A stretch of 64,000 bases of DNA from Rhodococcus pyridinivorans (GCF_900105195.1 NZ_FNRX01000002.1:930001-994000); one strand, 5' to 3'; shown: positions 35,944-47,400, counted from the stretch's first letter. Notes: generated by a model not told the origin, from the sequence alone. Numbers and translations: made by a program.

Positions 35944-37422
35944 TCAGCCGCGCAGCCGAAGGGTCACGGCGCGCGGTTCGGTGAAGAAGTCGCGGGAGTA
36001 CTGACCGCCTTCACGTCCCAGGCCGCTGGCGCCTTCGCCTCCGAAGGGGAGACGCAGGTCGCGTTCGAAGAAGCAGTTGATCCATACGGTGCCGGCCTTC
36101 CAGCGCGCGGCCATCCGGTGGGCGCGGTCGAGGTTCTGGGTGAACAGCATCCCGGCCAGGCCATAGCGTGAGTCGTTGGCGATGCGCAGTGCCTCGTCTT
36201 CTGTGTCGAAACCCAGGACGGTTTCGACGGGCCCGAAGATCTCCTCTTGCGCGGTCCGGGAGTCATTGGTCAGCCCAGTGATGACGGTGGGGGGATAGTA
36301 GAAGCCCTTGGCGTGGGCGTCGCCGGCCAGACGGGCGCCGCCGGTGACGACTTTCCCGCCTTCCTGCTGCGCGAGTTCGACATAGCCGTGGACTTTGTCG
36401 AGATGGCGTTGTTCGATGAGCGGGCCGATGAAGTTCGACGGATCCTTCGGATCGCCGACGCTGAGCTTGTTCGCCTCGTCGACGAACCGCTCGAGGAACT
36501 CGTCCATGATGCTGTTCTGCACGAGCAGTCGGGATCCGGCCAGGCACACCTGTCCGTTGCCGCCGAAGATCGCACGGATCGACATCGGTACGGCCACGTC
36601 GAGGTCGGCGTCGGCGAAGATGATGTTTGCGGACTTTCCGCCCATCTCGGCCGAGACCGGCGTGTGGTTGGGTGCTGCTGCCTGAAGGATCTTGACTCCT
36701 GTGGCACTCGACCCGGTGAAGGTGATCCGGTCGACTCGCGGATCGGAGGTCAGCGGGCCGGCGACGGCTTCGCCACCGAAACCGTGTACTACGTTGAGTA
36801 CTCCGTCGGGCAGTCCGGCTTCGAGTGCGAGTTCGGCGAAGCGGTGTGCAGTCAGTGGGGTTTGGGGTGCCGGTTTGAGGATTGCGGTGTTACCGAACGC
36901 CAGGGCGGGCGCGATCTTCCAGGTGGCCAGCATCAGGGGTGCGTTCCAGGGGCTGATCGCCGAGACCACGCCGGCAGGCGGGTAGAGCACGTAGGACAGC
37001 AGATCCCCGTCGGGGTAGGCCTCGTTGGCGGCCATCGACGCGTAGTCGGCGAAGAACCGCAGGTTGTGCGCCACGCGCGGGATTTCGGCGTGCAGGGACT
37101 GGTTGATGCCCTTACCGCCGTCGCGGGTTTCGAGCTGGGCGAGTTCTTCGCGGTGCTCGTCGACCTTGTCGGCGACCGCGTGCAGGATCTTTGCGCGTTC
37201 CTTCGGCGACATCTGTGGCCAGGGCCCGCTGTCGAAGGCGTGGCGGGCGGCGGTGATCGCAGCTTGTCCGTCTTCGGCGGTGCCCTTGGGTACGACACCG
37301 AGTAGCGACCCGTCGTGCGGATCGATCGATTCGAAAGTTGCTCCGTCCGATGCGTGCTTCCATTCGCCGCCGATGAGATGACGGACCTGTGTGGTCGACG
37401 GTGCGTTGTGGGTGTGGGTCAT
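35944..37422 (-). CDS. 2-hydroxymuconic semialdehyde dehydrogenase (aldehyde dehydrogenase family)
   Basis: A 492-residue NAD-dependent aldehyde dehydrogenase. Visible blocks are VSAISPWNAPLMLATWKIAP, ITFTGSSATGVKILQ, the general-base Glu in AEMGGKSANI, and the catalytic Cys in FGGNGQVCLAGSRLLVQ. The C-terminal LPFGGEGASGLGREGG is characteristic of the XylG/DmpC group. It oxidises the ring-cleavage semialdehyde to 2-hydroxymuconate or its alkyl form. The ATG at 37420-37422 has AGGAG about 7 bases upstream. It follows the aldolase gene by 14 bases in one minus-strand operon. Confidence 0.85.
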   Translation of the reverse strand: MTHTHNAPSTTQVRHLIGGEWKHASDGATFESIDPHDGSLLGVVPKGTAEDGQAAITAARHAFDSGPWPQMSPKERAKILHAVADKVDEHREELAQLETRDGGKGINQSLHAEIPRVAHNLRFFADYASMAANEAYPDGDLLSYVLYPPAGVVSAISPWNAPLMLATWKIAPALAFGNTAILKPAPQTPLTAHRFAELALEAGLPDGVLNVVHGFGGEAVAGPLTSDPRVDRITFTGSSATGVKILQAAAPNHTPVSAEMGGKSANIIFADADLDVAVPMSIRAIFGGNGQVCLAGSRLLVQNSIMDEFLERFVDEANKLSVGDPKDPSNFIGPLIEQRHLDKVHGYVELAQQEGGKVVTGGARLAGDAHAKGFYYPPTVITGLTNDSRTAQEEIFGPVETVLGFDTEDEALRIANDSRYGLAGMLFTQNLDRAHRMAARWKAGTVWINCFFERDLRLPFGGEGASGLGREGGQYSRDFFTEPRAVTLRLRG

Positions 37423-37436
37423 GACAGTCTCCTGTG

Positions 37437-39514
<2,078 letters not shown>

Positions 39515-39589
39515 TTACATCGCCGCAAGCTCGTGGTCACCACCACAGCCCGGTGCAGCTCGCCCGGACAGCTCAGATCAGGAGTAGCC

Positions 39590-40684
39590 ATGACCGAACT
39601 CACTGCTCGATTCGATATCGCGCATCTCGCTCGCACCGAACTGTTCACTCCCAAGCCGCAGGAGACGCTCGACTTCTTCACCAAGTTCCTCGGCATGTAT
39701 GTCACTCATCGGGAGGGTCAGTCCGTATACCTTCGAGGCTACGAGGATCCGTACCAGTGGAGCTTGAAGGTCACCGAGGCACCCGAGGCAGGAATGGGTC
39801 ACGCCGCGCTGCGCGCGAGCTCTCCGGAAGCACTCGAACGTCGGGTGGCATCGCTCGAGCAGGGCAACGTCGACGGTAAGTGGAGCGAGGACCAGTTCGG
39901 TTACGGCAAGACCTTCGAGTTCCAGTCCCCGGATGGACACAACCTGCAGTTGTTGTGGGAGGTCGAGAAGTACGTCGCCCCGACGGCACTGCAGAGCAAG
40001 ATCCTTTCGCGTCCTTCCAAGAAGCCGCTGTCGGGTATTCCGGTCAAGCGCATCGATCACCTCAACCTGATGGCGTCGAATGTCACCGCGCTCAAGGAAT
40101 CGTTCGAGCAGCACCTCGGGTTCCGGACCACTGAACGTGTCGTCGACGGCAACGTCGAAATCGGGGCGTGGATGAGCTCGAACCTGCTCGGTCACGAAGT
40201 TGCCTGTATGCGCGACATGACCGGTGGGAACGGCAAGCTTCATCACGTGGCGTTCTACTACGGCACCGGACAGCACCTGGCCGACGCGGTCGAGATGTTC
40301 CGTGACTATGACATCCAGATCGAGGCTGGTCCGGATAAGCACGGCATCACCCAGGGGCAGTTCCTGTACGTGTTCGAGCCCGGTGGAAACCGTATCGAGC
40401 TGTTCGGTGAAGCCGGCTATCTGCATCTGGATCCTGACGCTGAGACCAAGACCTGGCAGATGTCCGACATCGATACCGGTCTCGCTGTTGGCGGTGCGAA
40501 GCTGCCGTGGGAAACGTACTTTACGTATGGCACTCCCAATCCGCTCGCGCTGGATCAGCACATCGAGAAGTTCGCCCACTTCGGTCCCGGCGCGCCGATC
40601 GAGGATCCGGATGTGGCTGCTGCCGAGCAGGCCATCCCGGACGACATCGACCACTCGCGGGCGGTTTCCGGTTCGCCCGCCTGA
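39590..40684 (+). CDS. aphC: Extradiol ring-cleavage dioxygenase (alkylcatechol 2,3-dioxygenase)
   Basis: A 364-residue type I extradiol dioxygenase with two vicinal-oxygen-chelate domains. The Fe(II) ligands are His157 (RIDHLNLM), His219 (KLHHVAFYY) and Glu270 (GGNRIELFGE), in the positions of catechol 2,3-dioxygenase. It cleaves 4-alkylcatechol to a 2-hydroxymuconic semialdehyde. The ATG at 39590 has AGGAG 5 bases upstream; the longer frame from 39533 lacks homology. It is transcribed divergently from the aldolase/dehydrogenase operon and followed by a strong terminator. The length of about 360 exceeds classic C23O (307), fitting an alkylcatechol-type subgroup. Confidence 0.85.
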   Translation: MTELTARFDIAHLARTELFTPKPQETLDFFTKFLGMYVTHREGQSVYLRGYEDPYQWSLKVTEAPEAGMGHAALRASSPEALERRVASLEQGNVDGKWSEDQFGYGKTFEFQSPDGHNLQLLWEVEKYVAPTALQSKILSRPSKKPLSGIPVKRIDHLNLMASNVTALKESFEQHLGFRTTERVVDGNVEIGAWMSSNLLGHEVACMRDMTGGNGKLHHVAFYYGTGQHLADAVEMFRDYDIQIEAGPDKHGITQGQFLYVFEPGGNRIELFGEAGYLHLDPDAETKTWQMSDIDTGLAVGGAKLPWETYFTYGTPNPLALDQHIEKFAHFGPGAPIEDPDVAAAEQAIPDDIDHSRAVSGSPA

Positions 40685-40737
40685 TTGGGATCGTGCACCC
40701 GCTCAACCGCAATCGTGTGATTGTTGTTGAGAGCCTG

Positions 40738-40787
40738 AGGTCTCCGATGTGGACAGCGAGTTGAACAACTCTCCACATCGGAGACCT
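40738..40787 (+). terminator. Rho-independent terminator after aphC
   Basis: A perfect 16-bp stem, AGGTCTCCGATGTGGA with TCCACATCGGAGACCT, encloses an 18-base loop with an inner GAGTTG/CAACTC hairpin, and is followed by a T-rich stretch (TTGTGTGT). It lies 54 bases after the aphC stop. Confidence 0.88.
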
Positions 40788-41083
40788 TTGTGTGTACAGG
40801 AGCGCTTCCCATACAGAATTGCCGTTGGTGTAGTCGAATCGACGGACTGAGGGGCGATGTCCATCGGCGGGTGGTCTCGAATGAGGTCCGGGGCGGTCGA
40901 GTTCTTCCTCTGCTGTGAAGGAAATCGGTGTCGGTTCGGGATGACGGCATTGAGCGTCAACTCCAACCTGGGAAGGGATGCTGGCGCTGATGGCGAAGTT
41001 CGCAGGGATACCGTCGCAGCCCAGCTGGGTCCGTTGAGCAGTGCTACCAGATGTCTTGTCTCCCTATCCTGTCAGGAGATGTC
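40788..41083. other. Intergenic region after the aphC terminator
   Basis: About 300 bases with no recognisable gene. It ends with an AGGAG site (41074-41078) that serves the small open reading frame at 41084. Confidence 0.4.
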
Positions 41084-41266
41084 ATGGAATATCCCATTCG
41101 TTATCGAGTATCAGATTCGACGACCGAATCGGTGACCGCACGCGATCTCGAGGTAGTGCTGCAAGCGCTGACCGGTCGCCCTATGGAGGCCGTTGATATC
41201 GAGGCTGTCGAGTCTGCTCTCGACCTCGAGAGGATGTCTCGTGTGGGTATCCCGCATCAGTTGTGA
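41084..41266 (+). CDS. Small hypothetical protein, 60 residues
   Basis: The frame MEYPIRYRVSDSTTESVTAR ... VGIPHQL is 60 residues long, acidic, and without cysteines or membrane segment. AGGAG lies 5 bases before the ATG at 41084, a better site than that of the in-frame start at 41051. I do not recognise a family. It sits between the aphC terminator and the IS5 copy B. It could be real and expressed on its own, or be a fragment left by insertions. Confidence 0.45.
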   Translation: MEYPIRYRVSDSTTESVTARDLEVVLQALTGRPMEAVDIEAVESALDLERMSRVGIPHQL

Positions 41267-41269
41267 AGA

Positions 41270-41590
41270 CATACTGTCGAATTCGATGGTGCATTGCTCT
41301 GGTGCACAGTAGAACTGGCCTGTACGAGATGCTTGTGCTCGCCTAGAGCTGTGGCGGGCAGGGGTAGGAATGCGAAAAGGCCGGCAGTCGCGATACCAAG
41401 GATTGTGACGAAGGCCGAGGTGATGGCCGCCCCTGGTTCGGGGGGCGATTCCCTGTGAACACGGTGGTCAAGACTGATGGACCGATGCCGTTGGTGAACT
41501 GCAGCAGAGCGCAGAGCGAGCTGCCGGGCGAGCCAGCCTCCTCGGATTACTCGGGCTGAAGGCAATATTTCCCGCCACTTGCCATGCTCG
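41270..41590 (-). pseudogene. Remnant of an MFS (DHA2/EmrB-type) transporter C-terminus
   Basis: Minus-strand pieces in two frames resemble the last helices of drug:H+ antiporter-2 proteins: GSSLCALLQFTNGIGPSVLT followed by VFTG, then AAITSAFVTILGIATAGLFA with FLPLPA. They are separated by a frameshift, and the rest of the gene is missing. IS5 copy B begins at 41594, so the upstream portion may have been lost when that element arrived. Recognition is by pattern only. Confidence 0.45.
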
Positions 41591-41593
41591 ATA

Positions 41594-42462
41594 AGAGCAT
41601 GTCTCATTTGGAGAGCTTCTTGAAGCAGGTCAACGCGGCGGCGAGTTGAAGAAAAGCAGCGAAGTGCTCGCCCTGGCGTTCGTAGCGGATGGTCAGCCGG
41701 CGGTAGCCACTCAGCCACGCCAAGGTGCGTTCGATCTTCCAGCGGTAACGGCCGAGGCGTTCGCTGCTGTCGACGCCGCGGCGGGCGATGCGCGGGACGA
41801 TCCCGCGGGCCCGCAGCCACCGGCGGTGGACGGGATAGTCGTAGCCCTTGTCCGCCCGCAGCCGACCGGGTCGGCGGCGTCGTGGGCCGCGACGCGAGCG
41901 CACCGCAGGGATCGCGCTGACCATCGGTTGCAGCATGACACTGTCGTGGGTGTTCGCCGAGGTCACCGCGGTGACCAGCGGGATACCGTCGGCGTCGGAG
42001 AGGATGTGGATTTTCGAGCCCTTCTTGCCGCGGTCGACCGGGCTGGGACCGGTCAGAGAGCCCCCTTTTTCGCCCGGACGTGGGCGGCGTCGAGGATCGC
42101 GGCGGACCAGTCCAGATCCCCGCCGGCGCCGAGTCGATCGAGGACGCGCCGGTGCAGCTCGTCGAACACTCCGGCCCGGGCCCAGGTGGTGAAGCGGCGG
42201 TGCGCGGTCGGGACGCTGACTCCGAACGACGGCGGTAGGTGCCGCCAGGCACAGCCGCTGGTGAGCACGTAGACGATTGCGGTGAACACCGCTCGGTCAT
42301 CGAGCGCTGCGCGGCCGCCGCCCTGCGGACGTGCCCGGAATTCGGGTAGCAGCGGTTCGATGATCTCCCACAACGCATCCGGCACCAGCCGTAAAGACAA
42401 CGCATCGACCACGACAGTGCATTATGCCGCACACAAGATCCGAGCCATAAGAGACATGCTCT
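41594..42462 (-). mobile_element. IS5-family (IS427-like) element, copy B, apparently complete
   Basis: An 869-bp element with terminal inverted repeats AGAGCATGTCTC (41594-41605) and GAGACATGCTCT ending at 42462. It has two overlapping frames joined by a likely -1 frameshift and no other damage. It is the inverted partner of copy A at 22.9-25.3 kb. Confidence 0.88.
41604..42412 (-). CDS. IS5-family transposase made by programmed -1 frameshift
   Basis: OrfA (42053-42412, 119 residues) contains LVPDALWEIIEPLLPEFRAR and AAILDAAHVRAKKGAL. OrfB (41604 to about 42060) continues GSLTGPSPVDRGKKGSKIHI, LRADKGYDYPVHRRWLRARG and RWKIERTLAWLSGYRRLTIR. At the junction the minus strand reads GCG AAA AAG GGG GCT CTC TGA; slipping back one base at AAAAAG lets translation continue into orfB. 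IS427-type elements are known to use this strategy. All catalytic blocks are present. Confidence 0.85.
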
Positions 42463-42676
42463 AAATCGGGACTCGGAACATCCGAGGACGCGAGCTGGAT
42501 ACGGTGACGCCTAACCGCGCAGGACCGTGCATCCGCCGACGTCACTGAAGTCGCGCAATTGGGGTTCTTGCATGCTCGGCGGTTCACGGGGGCGGGGTTA
42601 CAGAACGGCCTTCGGGTCCAGCTTTGCGGAAGATCTGCGGGTTACGTCCCCGGGCGAATGAACTGGCAACGAACAA

Positions 42677-42714
42677 AGTCTGGGGCAGCGAGTACATACG
42701 CGCTGCCCCAGACT
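42677..42714 (-). terminator. Terminator after the P450 reductase gene
   Basis: A perfect 14-bp stem, AGTCTGGGGCAGCG with CGCTGCCCCAGACT, and a 10-base loop. On the minus strand it lies 24 bases after the reductase stop and is followed by TTGTTCGTT. It ends the P450/reductase operon. Confidence 0.82.
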
Positions 42715-42737
42715 CTTGTCGTGGTGGATCCTGAAGG

Positions 42738-43778
42738 TCAGAGCACTGCCGGCGCTGTGCTGGTTGCGGGCGTGATGGCGAACTCCTCGCGGAAGATCAA
42801 TCGAGGAGCTATACGCCTGCGCTTGAGTGCCTTGACCGCCGCATCGACCATCGCGGGTGGGCCGCAAAGGAATGCGCTCATCCCCTTGCACGAGGGAAAG
42901 TCGCTGACCACGACATCGGTGACCAGCCCGGTTGCCCCTTCCCACTGCTCCTCGCTGAGAACGGGTCGGTAGTGGAAATGCGGGTGCCGGTGTTCGAGAT
43001 CGCGGAAGAATTCGACATCGTAGAGGTCTTCCCGCCGGCGGCCGCCGTGGTAGAGGAACAGTTCTGGGACGAGGTCCTCGACGAGGGCGTGTTGGACGAT
43101 CGATTTCAGTGGAGCCAACCCCGTCCCACCGCCGATCAAGATCGCCGGTTCATCCTGTTTCGCGACGAGATTGAACTGCCCGAGGGGGCCGCGCAGCGAG
43201 ACTCGTTCCCCGAGCGTCATTGAGCGGAAGATCCACCCATCGGTCGACAACCCGCCCGCGGTGAGCTTGATGTGAAATTCCAGCCGCCGAGTCTCGGTCG
43301 GAGGATTAGCCATCGAGTACTGCCGCGCCCCTGCGTGCTCAGAAACGATGAGTTCGGCGTACTGACCGGCATTGAACTGCATCGGAGTGTCCAACTCGAT
43401 CACCAGTCTGCGCGTGTTGGCAGCGATGTCGTCCAACACGACGACGGTGCCTTCATAGTCGCGTAGAGGATGACGAGGCACGCCGTCATCGCTGACGTTG
43501 CCGAGCGGCTCGACGGTCAAGTCCGAGCGGGGAGTGGCCATACACCCCAGAGCCAGTCCTTCGGCCCTTTCCTCGACGGTCAGGGTGTACTCCGGAGTCT
43601 GACGGTGGTCGACCTCACCGCGCAGCACCTTGAGTTTGCATGTCCCGCAGGTTCCCTGAGTGCACGAGTGGGGCAGCCACTCGTTGGCCCGCAGGGCAGC
43701 ATCGAGAATGGATTGGGTTTCTTCAACGGCAATGTCCGTGTTCTTTCCCTCTATACGGACCAAATATTGATCAGACAT
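42738..43778 (-). CDS. agcB: P450 reductase with N-terminal [2Fe-2S], FAD and NADH domains (GcoB/AgcB type)
   Basis: A 346-residue three-domain electron-transfer protein. The plant-type ferredoxin comes first (Cys39, 44, 47 and 79 in CTQGTCGTC...C), then a ferredoxin-NADP reductase-like FAD domain (RQYS, 152-155), then an NADH domain (GGGTGLAP, from 216). Domain order ferredoxin-FAD-NAD matches GcoB, the single-protein partner of CYP255A P450s. It transfers electrons from NADH to the P450 encoded 97 bases upstream in the same operon. Confidence 0.85.
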   Translation of the reverse strand: MSDQYLVRIEGKNTDIAVEETQSILDAALRANEWLPHSCTQGTCGTCKLKVLRGEVDHRQTPEYTLTVEERAEGLALGCMATPRSDLTVEPLGNVSDDGVPRHPLRDYEGTVVVLDDIAANTRRLVIELDTPMQFNAGQYAELIVSEHAGARQYSMANPPTETRRLEFHIKLTAGGLSTDGWIFRSMTLGERVSLRGPLGQFNLVAKQDEPAILIGGGTGLAPLKSIVQHALVEDLVPELFLYHGGRRREDLYDVEFFRDLEHRHPHFHYRPVLSEEQWEGATGLVTDVVVSDFPSCKGMSAFLCGPPAMVDAAVKALKRRRIAPRLIFREEFAITPATSTAPAVL

Positions 43779-43875
43779 TTCCGGTAGCGCTCCAATTCAA
43801 TATCGATAACCTCGGGTGTTCCCGATGCTCGCCGTATCTGTGCAGATGATTCAGGAGGGGTGAGGTCGAGGTCGC

Positions 43876-45090
43876 CTACACTTCCCATTCGACAAACAGC
43901 TGCTTGGGGCCGCGGAAACCCCATCCCCAAAAGTCCACCTCGTGGGTTTCGTCTCGTTCGATGTTCGGAATTGCCTCGAGCAATTCTTCGAGTCCGATTC
44001 GGACGACTGCATTGGCGAAATAGGTTCCGGCGCATGCGTGTTTTCCGCCGCCGAAGGTCATGTTCGGCACCAGGGCACGATCGAGGTCGTATTCGGTGGG
44101 GGCGTTGTACGCGTTTTCGTCCTGATTGGCCGAACCGTACGACAGCATCACGATTGAACCCTCAGGAAGCGTGACCCCGCCCACGGTAACTTCTCTCGCG
44201 GCACGCTTGACCGCGGCGGACCAGATCGGGGCAACCCAGCGCATGCCCTCGGATGCGGCGCGGGGGATCAGAGTCGGATCGTCGATGACACGTTCGAGCT
44301 GGTCCGGTCGGCTGAACAGTCCGGCCAAGGTCGTGGCCATGGCATGACCGGGCTCCTGCATTGCTCCGAGCAGGAAGACATACAGGTTGGGGTAGATGAC
44401 GTCGCGACTGCGGGTCTGGCCCTCCGGCATCCCGTCGTGCAGCCAGTGCGAGATGGCTGAATGGTCCGGTTCGACGATCCATTTGTCGATCTTCGGGTCG
44501 ACATGCGCGATGATTTCCGCTTTGGCGCGGTCGCCGGGGGCGAACCCTTCGGGGTTGGCGAACTCACCGTTTTCGTCGACTGCCGCATTGGTGAACGACA
44601 CGCTCAGATTGTGGAACCACTCGCGCAGTTTTTCGGTGCTGACATCCCCGAGACCGAGCAGGTCGCCCAGTGCGCGGACACTCACCGGCTCGCAGTAGGC
44701 GGCGACGATATCCGCGTGCCCGTCGTTCTCGAACTCGGCAATGCGCTGTCGCGCAAACGGTCGGACGAGATCGTCGATGTACTTGTCGACGGCTGAGGGC
44801 TGCAGGTGTGGTTCGACCATGTCCCTCAGGTTGCGGTGCTCGTCTCCGTTGGTATTCAGCAATGCCTGAGGGCCGAAGGTGCGGCCACCGGCAGCGGAGA
44901 TCACCGCAGGCCAGGTTGTGTCGTCTTTGGAGATCTCAGCACACAGTTCTTTCGTCGAGACGATGTGCATGCCGAGGGCGGGAACGTAGGCAATGGGTGC
45001 CTCTTTGCGGAGGCGCTCGTAGAACGGGTATGGATCGGCCTCGAGCTCCTCGATGGTGATTTCGTCGATGAAGCTGCGGGTGGAAGTCAT
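43876..45090 (-). CDS. agcA: Cytochrome P450, CYP255A-like (guaiacol/alkylguaiacol O-demethylase)
   Basis: A 404-residue P450. The heme loop is [10 protein letters not shown] with the ligand Cys at 353, the ExxR motif is EGMR (281-284), and the I-helix reads [20 protein letters not shown]. That I-helix lacks the usual acid-threonine pair and has Glu-Pro-Gly-His instead, as I recall for GcoA. CYP255A enzymes remove O-methyl or O-ethyl groups from ortho-alkoxyphenols, giving catechols and formaldehyde or acetaldehyde. The second of two ATGs (45088-45090) has the better spacing to AAGGAG. Location beside aph genes suggests the catechols feed into AphC. Confidence 0.82.
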   Translation of the reverse strand: MTSTRSFIDEITIEELEADPYPFYERLRKEAPIAYVPALGMHIVSTKELCAEISKDDTTWPAVISAAGGRTFGPQALLNTNGDEHRNLRDMVEPHLQPSAVDKYIDDLVRPFARQRIAEFENDGHADIVAAYCEPVSVRALGDLLGLGDVSTEKLREWFHNLSVSFTNAAVDENGEFANPEGFAPGDRAKAEIIAHVDPKIDKWIVEPDHSAISHWLHDGMPEGQTRSRDVIYPNLYVFLLGAMQEPGHAMATTLAGLFSRPDQLERVIDDPTLIPRAASEGMRWVAPIWSAAVKRAAREVTVGGVTLPEGSIVMLSYGSANQDENAYNAPTEYDLDRALVPNMTFGGGKHACAGTYFANAVVRIGLEELLEAIPNIERDETHEVDFWGWGFRGPKQLFVEWEV

Positions 45091-45093
45091 CAT

Positions 45094-46166
45094 GCTCCTT
45101 CTGATTTCGGGTGCTTTGAGCCGGGAGGCGGGCTGAGGCGGCTGTGAGCTGCTTCGGTTGACCAGGCGGAGGTGATCGTCGGGTCAGCGAAGCGCTGGTA
45201 AATGTCTGTGTGAGCTGGCCGCGACAAACGTCAGTTGGGTGTGCCGATTATCGGGATGTCTGATGGGACCTGATCGCTAGCGTGTGCTGCGCTCGAGAGC
45301 GTCGAGAGAGCTGGTACGAAGTGCTGCACGGTCGAGTCGTATGTCAGGGGCCTCGTTCATCCTCGGACGCCACTGGCGCGGATCTTCGTAGCAGCGCAGA
45401 CAAGCTGCTCGGACCTCACTATGGGTCCCCGTCCACGCCTAGAAACCGCGTAAAGACGATCTCAGTTCCCCGAGGTTGGAGGCTCAGTGGTTTCGCGTGC
45501 GCCAGAGATTGGATATCGAACCGGTCGCGGCGGTCACTCATGCGTCGTTCTCCTTCGTCACCTGCGGCGGAGTGAGAGGTGGTGTGGCGGCCGGCGGGTG
45601 GCGGCGCGCACACGAATAGCGTCGGACATGAGCCCGCAGGATCCGGCTTCCCAACTTCACCGAACCGCGTCGGTTTGTGTCTGATGTCACGAGGATGGTC
45701 GGAATCGTCGGCTGTGCGTCGCACTGTTCGGGATAGCCGAACGGAAAGGGTGAATCGTCGGGACATTTTCGGCTGCACCGGAAATGAGACGTGTCAGGGA
45801 TGATTCGGGGAGCATCCCTGAGCTTCGTTGTTGGGTCCGGTCGAAAAGTGAGCAGCTGGCCCCGAGGTGGTCGCACTCCATCGTGTGCGACACGCACCTG
45901 CACATCTGGAGGCTGTGCCGTCGACTCGATATGTCAATAGGGCGCGGGGCGGCGCCCACTGTCTGCCAAACCCCGACGATTCCTCGAGCTGTGTGCCCGC
46001 CGATAGGGCGTACGCACCGTCGCTCGACAGGTTGGAGCCCGACCTGCCGCCGGGGAGTTGGGCCGGCGGCTATATTCTCGAGTGGGACGGCAGATCGATC
46101 ACGACCGTCGCCCCACTCGACCGCCTCGTCGTCCGCGAGATCAGTTCCCTCTGTCTGCCCGAAGAC
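45094..46166. other. About 1.1 kb upstream of the P450 operon without an intact gene
   Basis: It holds the P450 promoter and decayed sequence. On the plus strand near 45874-45912 the frame HSIVCDTHLHIW matches the N-terminal signature of amidohydrolase-2 proteins but soon loses sense. A frame ending near 46169 (GGYILEWDGRSITTVAPLDR) is unrecognised. A 40-residue minus-strand frame (45419-45541, listed separately) has a good ribosome site. No regulator of the P450 operon is visible. Confidence 0.45.
45419..45541 (-). CDS. Possible small protein, 40 residues
   Basis: The frame begins MSDRRDRFDIQSLAHAKPLS and ends RFLGVDGDP. AAGGAG lies 8 bases before its ATG, better than most chance frames here. 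No family is recognised, and it could be the 5-prime stub of a lost gene. Confidence 0.25.
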   Translation of the reverse strand: MSDRRDRFDIQSLAHAKPLSLQPRGTEIVFTRFLGVDGDP

Positions 46167-46168
46167 TA

Positions 46169-47398
46169 GTGCCGCATCAGGCTACGTTCGCCCTGTTCAC
46201 GATTTCGCGTAGCCGTTGATCCTCGGCGTGCTTGTTGCGCCAGATGATGTAGCTACGGATCATCGACCCCTGCTCCCGATGACTACCGTGATCGGTGCCG
46301 TCGAGTGCGAAGTACCGCAACGCCGTGAACTGCGCCTCGATCCGGTTCAACCACGAACTGTTCGTCGGGGTGTACGCGATCTCGACGTTGTTCGCCTCTG
46401 CCCACTCCGCGACGCGACGGCACTTTCTCGTGGTCAGGTGGGGTGAGAAGTTGTCGCACACGATCGCGATACGGACCTCGGCTGGGCACAAGGTGCGCAG
46501 GTAGCGGCAGAATTCGAGGAACGTGGTGCGGTTCTTCGTGGTCTTGACGTGCCCGTAGAGCTTGTCCTTGCCCAGGTCGTACGCGGCGAACAGATGCCGC
46601 ACTCCGTGCGGGCGGGTATAGGTCGCCCGCCGCCGGCGCCGCGGTTCCCGGTCCGGGTCCTTGTGCTTGCCACCGCGCTCGTCCCACTGCCGGCCCGGAT
46701 GCGGCTGCAAGTTCGAGGGACCGAACCCGTCGAGGCAGAAAATCACCTGCGGCTCATCGGGATCGGGCACGACCTCGCCGTCGGCGATGGCGTACAGGTG
46801 CTCGACACGGGCTTTCTTGGCTGCGCACTCCGAATCTTTCGATCGTTTCCAGGTTTTCACTTTTTGAAAGGAGACACCCTCCTCGCGGAGCAGCACGCGC
46901 AGACCTTCGTGGCTGATGTCGTCGACCACCCCCTCGGCGACCAGGAACTCGGCGAGTGTGGTCAGGCTCCAGGTCGAGAACGGCAGGTCATGTTCGGTCG
47001 GCACCGATTTGGCGATCTTCTTGATCTCCCGGCGTTCCGGGAGAGTGAATTTCTTCGGCCGGCCACCGGAATATTTCGGGTACAGCGAGTCGAATCCGTC
47101 GGTATTGAAGTTGTGGATCACATCGCGGACCCGGTCGGCGCTGGTGAAAGCTACTTCGGCGATCTTGGGTACTGGCATGTTCTGGGCGGAGAGCAGGATC
47201 ATCTGGGCGCGCCGCCAGGTCACCACCGATCCGGTGCCACGGCGGATGATCCGCACCAGCCGCTTGCCTTCGTCGTCATCGAGTTCTCGCACGCGTACTC
47301 GTTCTGCCACTCGACCAGGTTGATCGATCCCGTGGCCGACACGCCGCAACCGGTCGGCGTGTCGGCGAGAACGGGGCAAAGGTTCACGGGTGCGGCAC
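46169..47398 (-). mobile_element. IS630-family element with TA target duplication
   Basis: The ends are GTGCCGCA at 46169 and its complement TGCGGCAC ending at 47398, each flanked by TA (46167-46168 and 47399-47400), the target duplicated by IS630/mariner elements. About 1.23 kb. One intact transposase. Confidence 0.85.
46177..47310 (-). CDS. IS630-family transposase
   Basis: A 377-residue protein with an N-terminal helix-turn-helix (MPVPKIAEVAFTSADRVRDV) followed by the Homeodomain-like segment HEGLRVLLREEGVSFQKVKTW. The DDE core shows IFCLDGFGP, IVCDNFSPHLTTRK and SSWLNRIEAQFTALR. The GTG at 47308-47310 begins AERVRVRELDDDEGKRLVRI; the longer frame to 47379 is not homologous. The frame is undamaged, and with both ends present the element may be active. 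Confidence 0.88.
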   Translation of the reverse strand: MAERVRVRELDDDEGKRLVRIIRRGTGSVVTWRRAQMILLSAQNMPVPKIAEVAFTSADRVRDVIHNFNTDGFDSLYPKYSGGRPKKFTLPERREIKKIAKSVPTEHDLPFSTWSLTTLAEFLVAEGVVDDISHEGLRVLLREEGVSFQKVKTWKRSKDSECAAKKARVEHLYAIADGEVVPDPDEPQVIFCLDGFGPSNLQPHPGRQWDERGGKHKDPDREPRRRRRATYTRPHGVRHLFAAYDLGKDKLYGHVKTTKNRTTFLEFCRYLRTLCPAEVRIAIVCDNFSPHLTTRKCRRVAEWAEANNVEIAYTPTNSSWLNRIEAQFTALRYFALDGTDHGSHREQGSMIRSYIIWRNKHAEDQRLREIVNRANVA

Positions 47399-47400
47399 TA

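Noticed and set aside
45270..45295. A fourth copy of the CTAGTGTT-N5-TCACA motif upstream of the P450 gene
   Set aside because: CTAGCGTGTGCTGCGCT matches only the first block, with a mismatch, and lacks TCACA at the right spacing.
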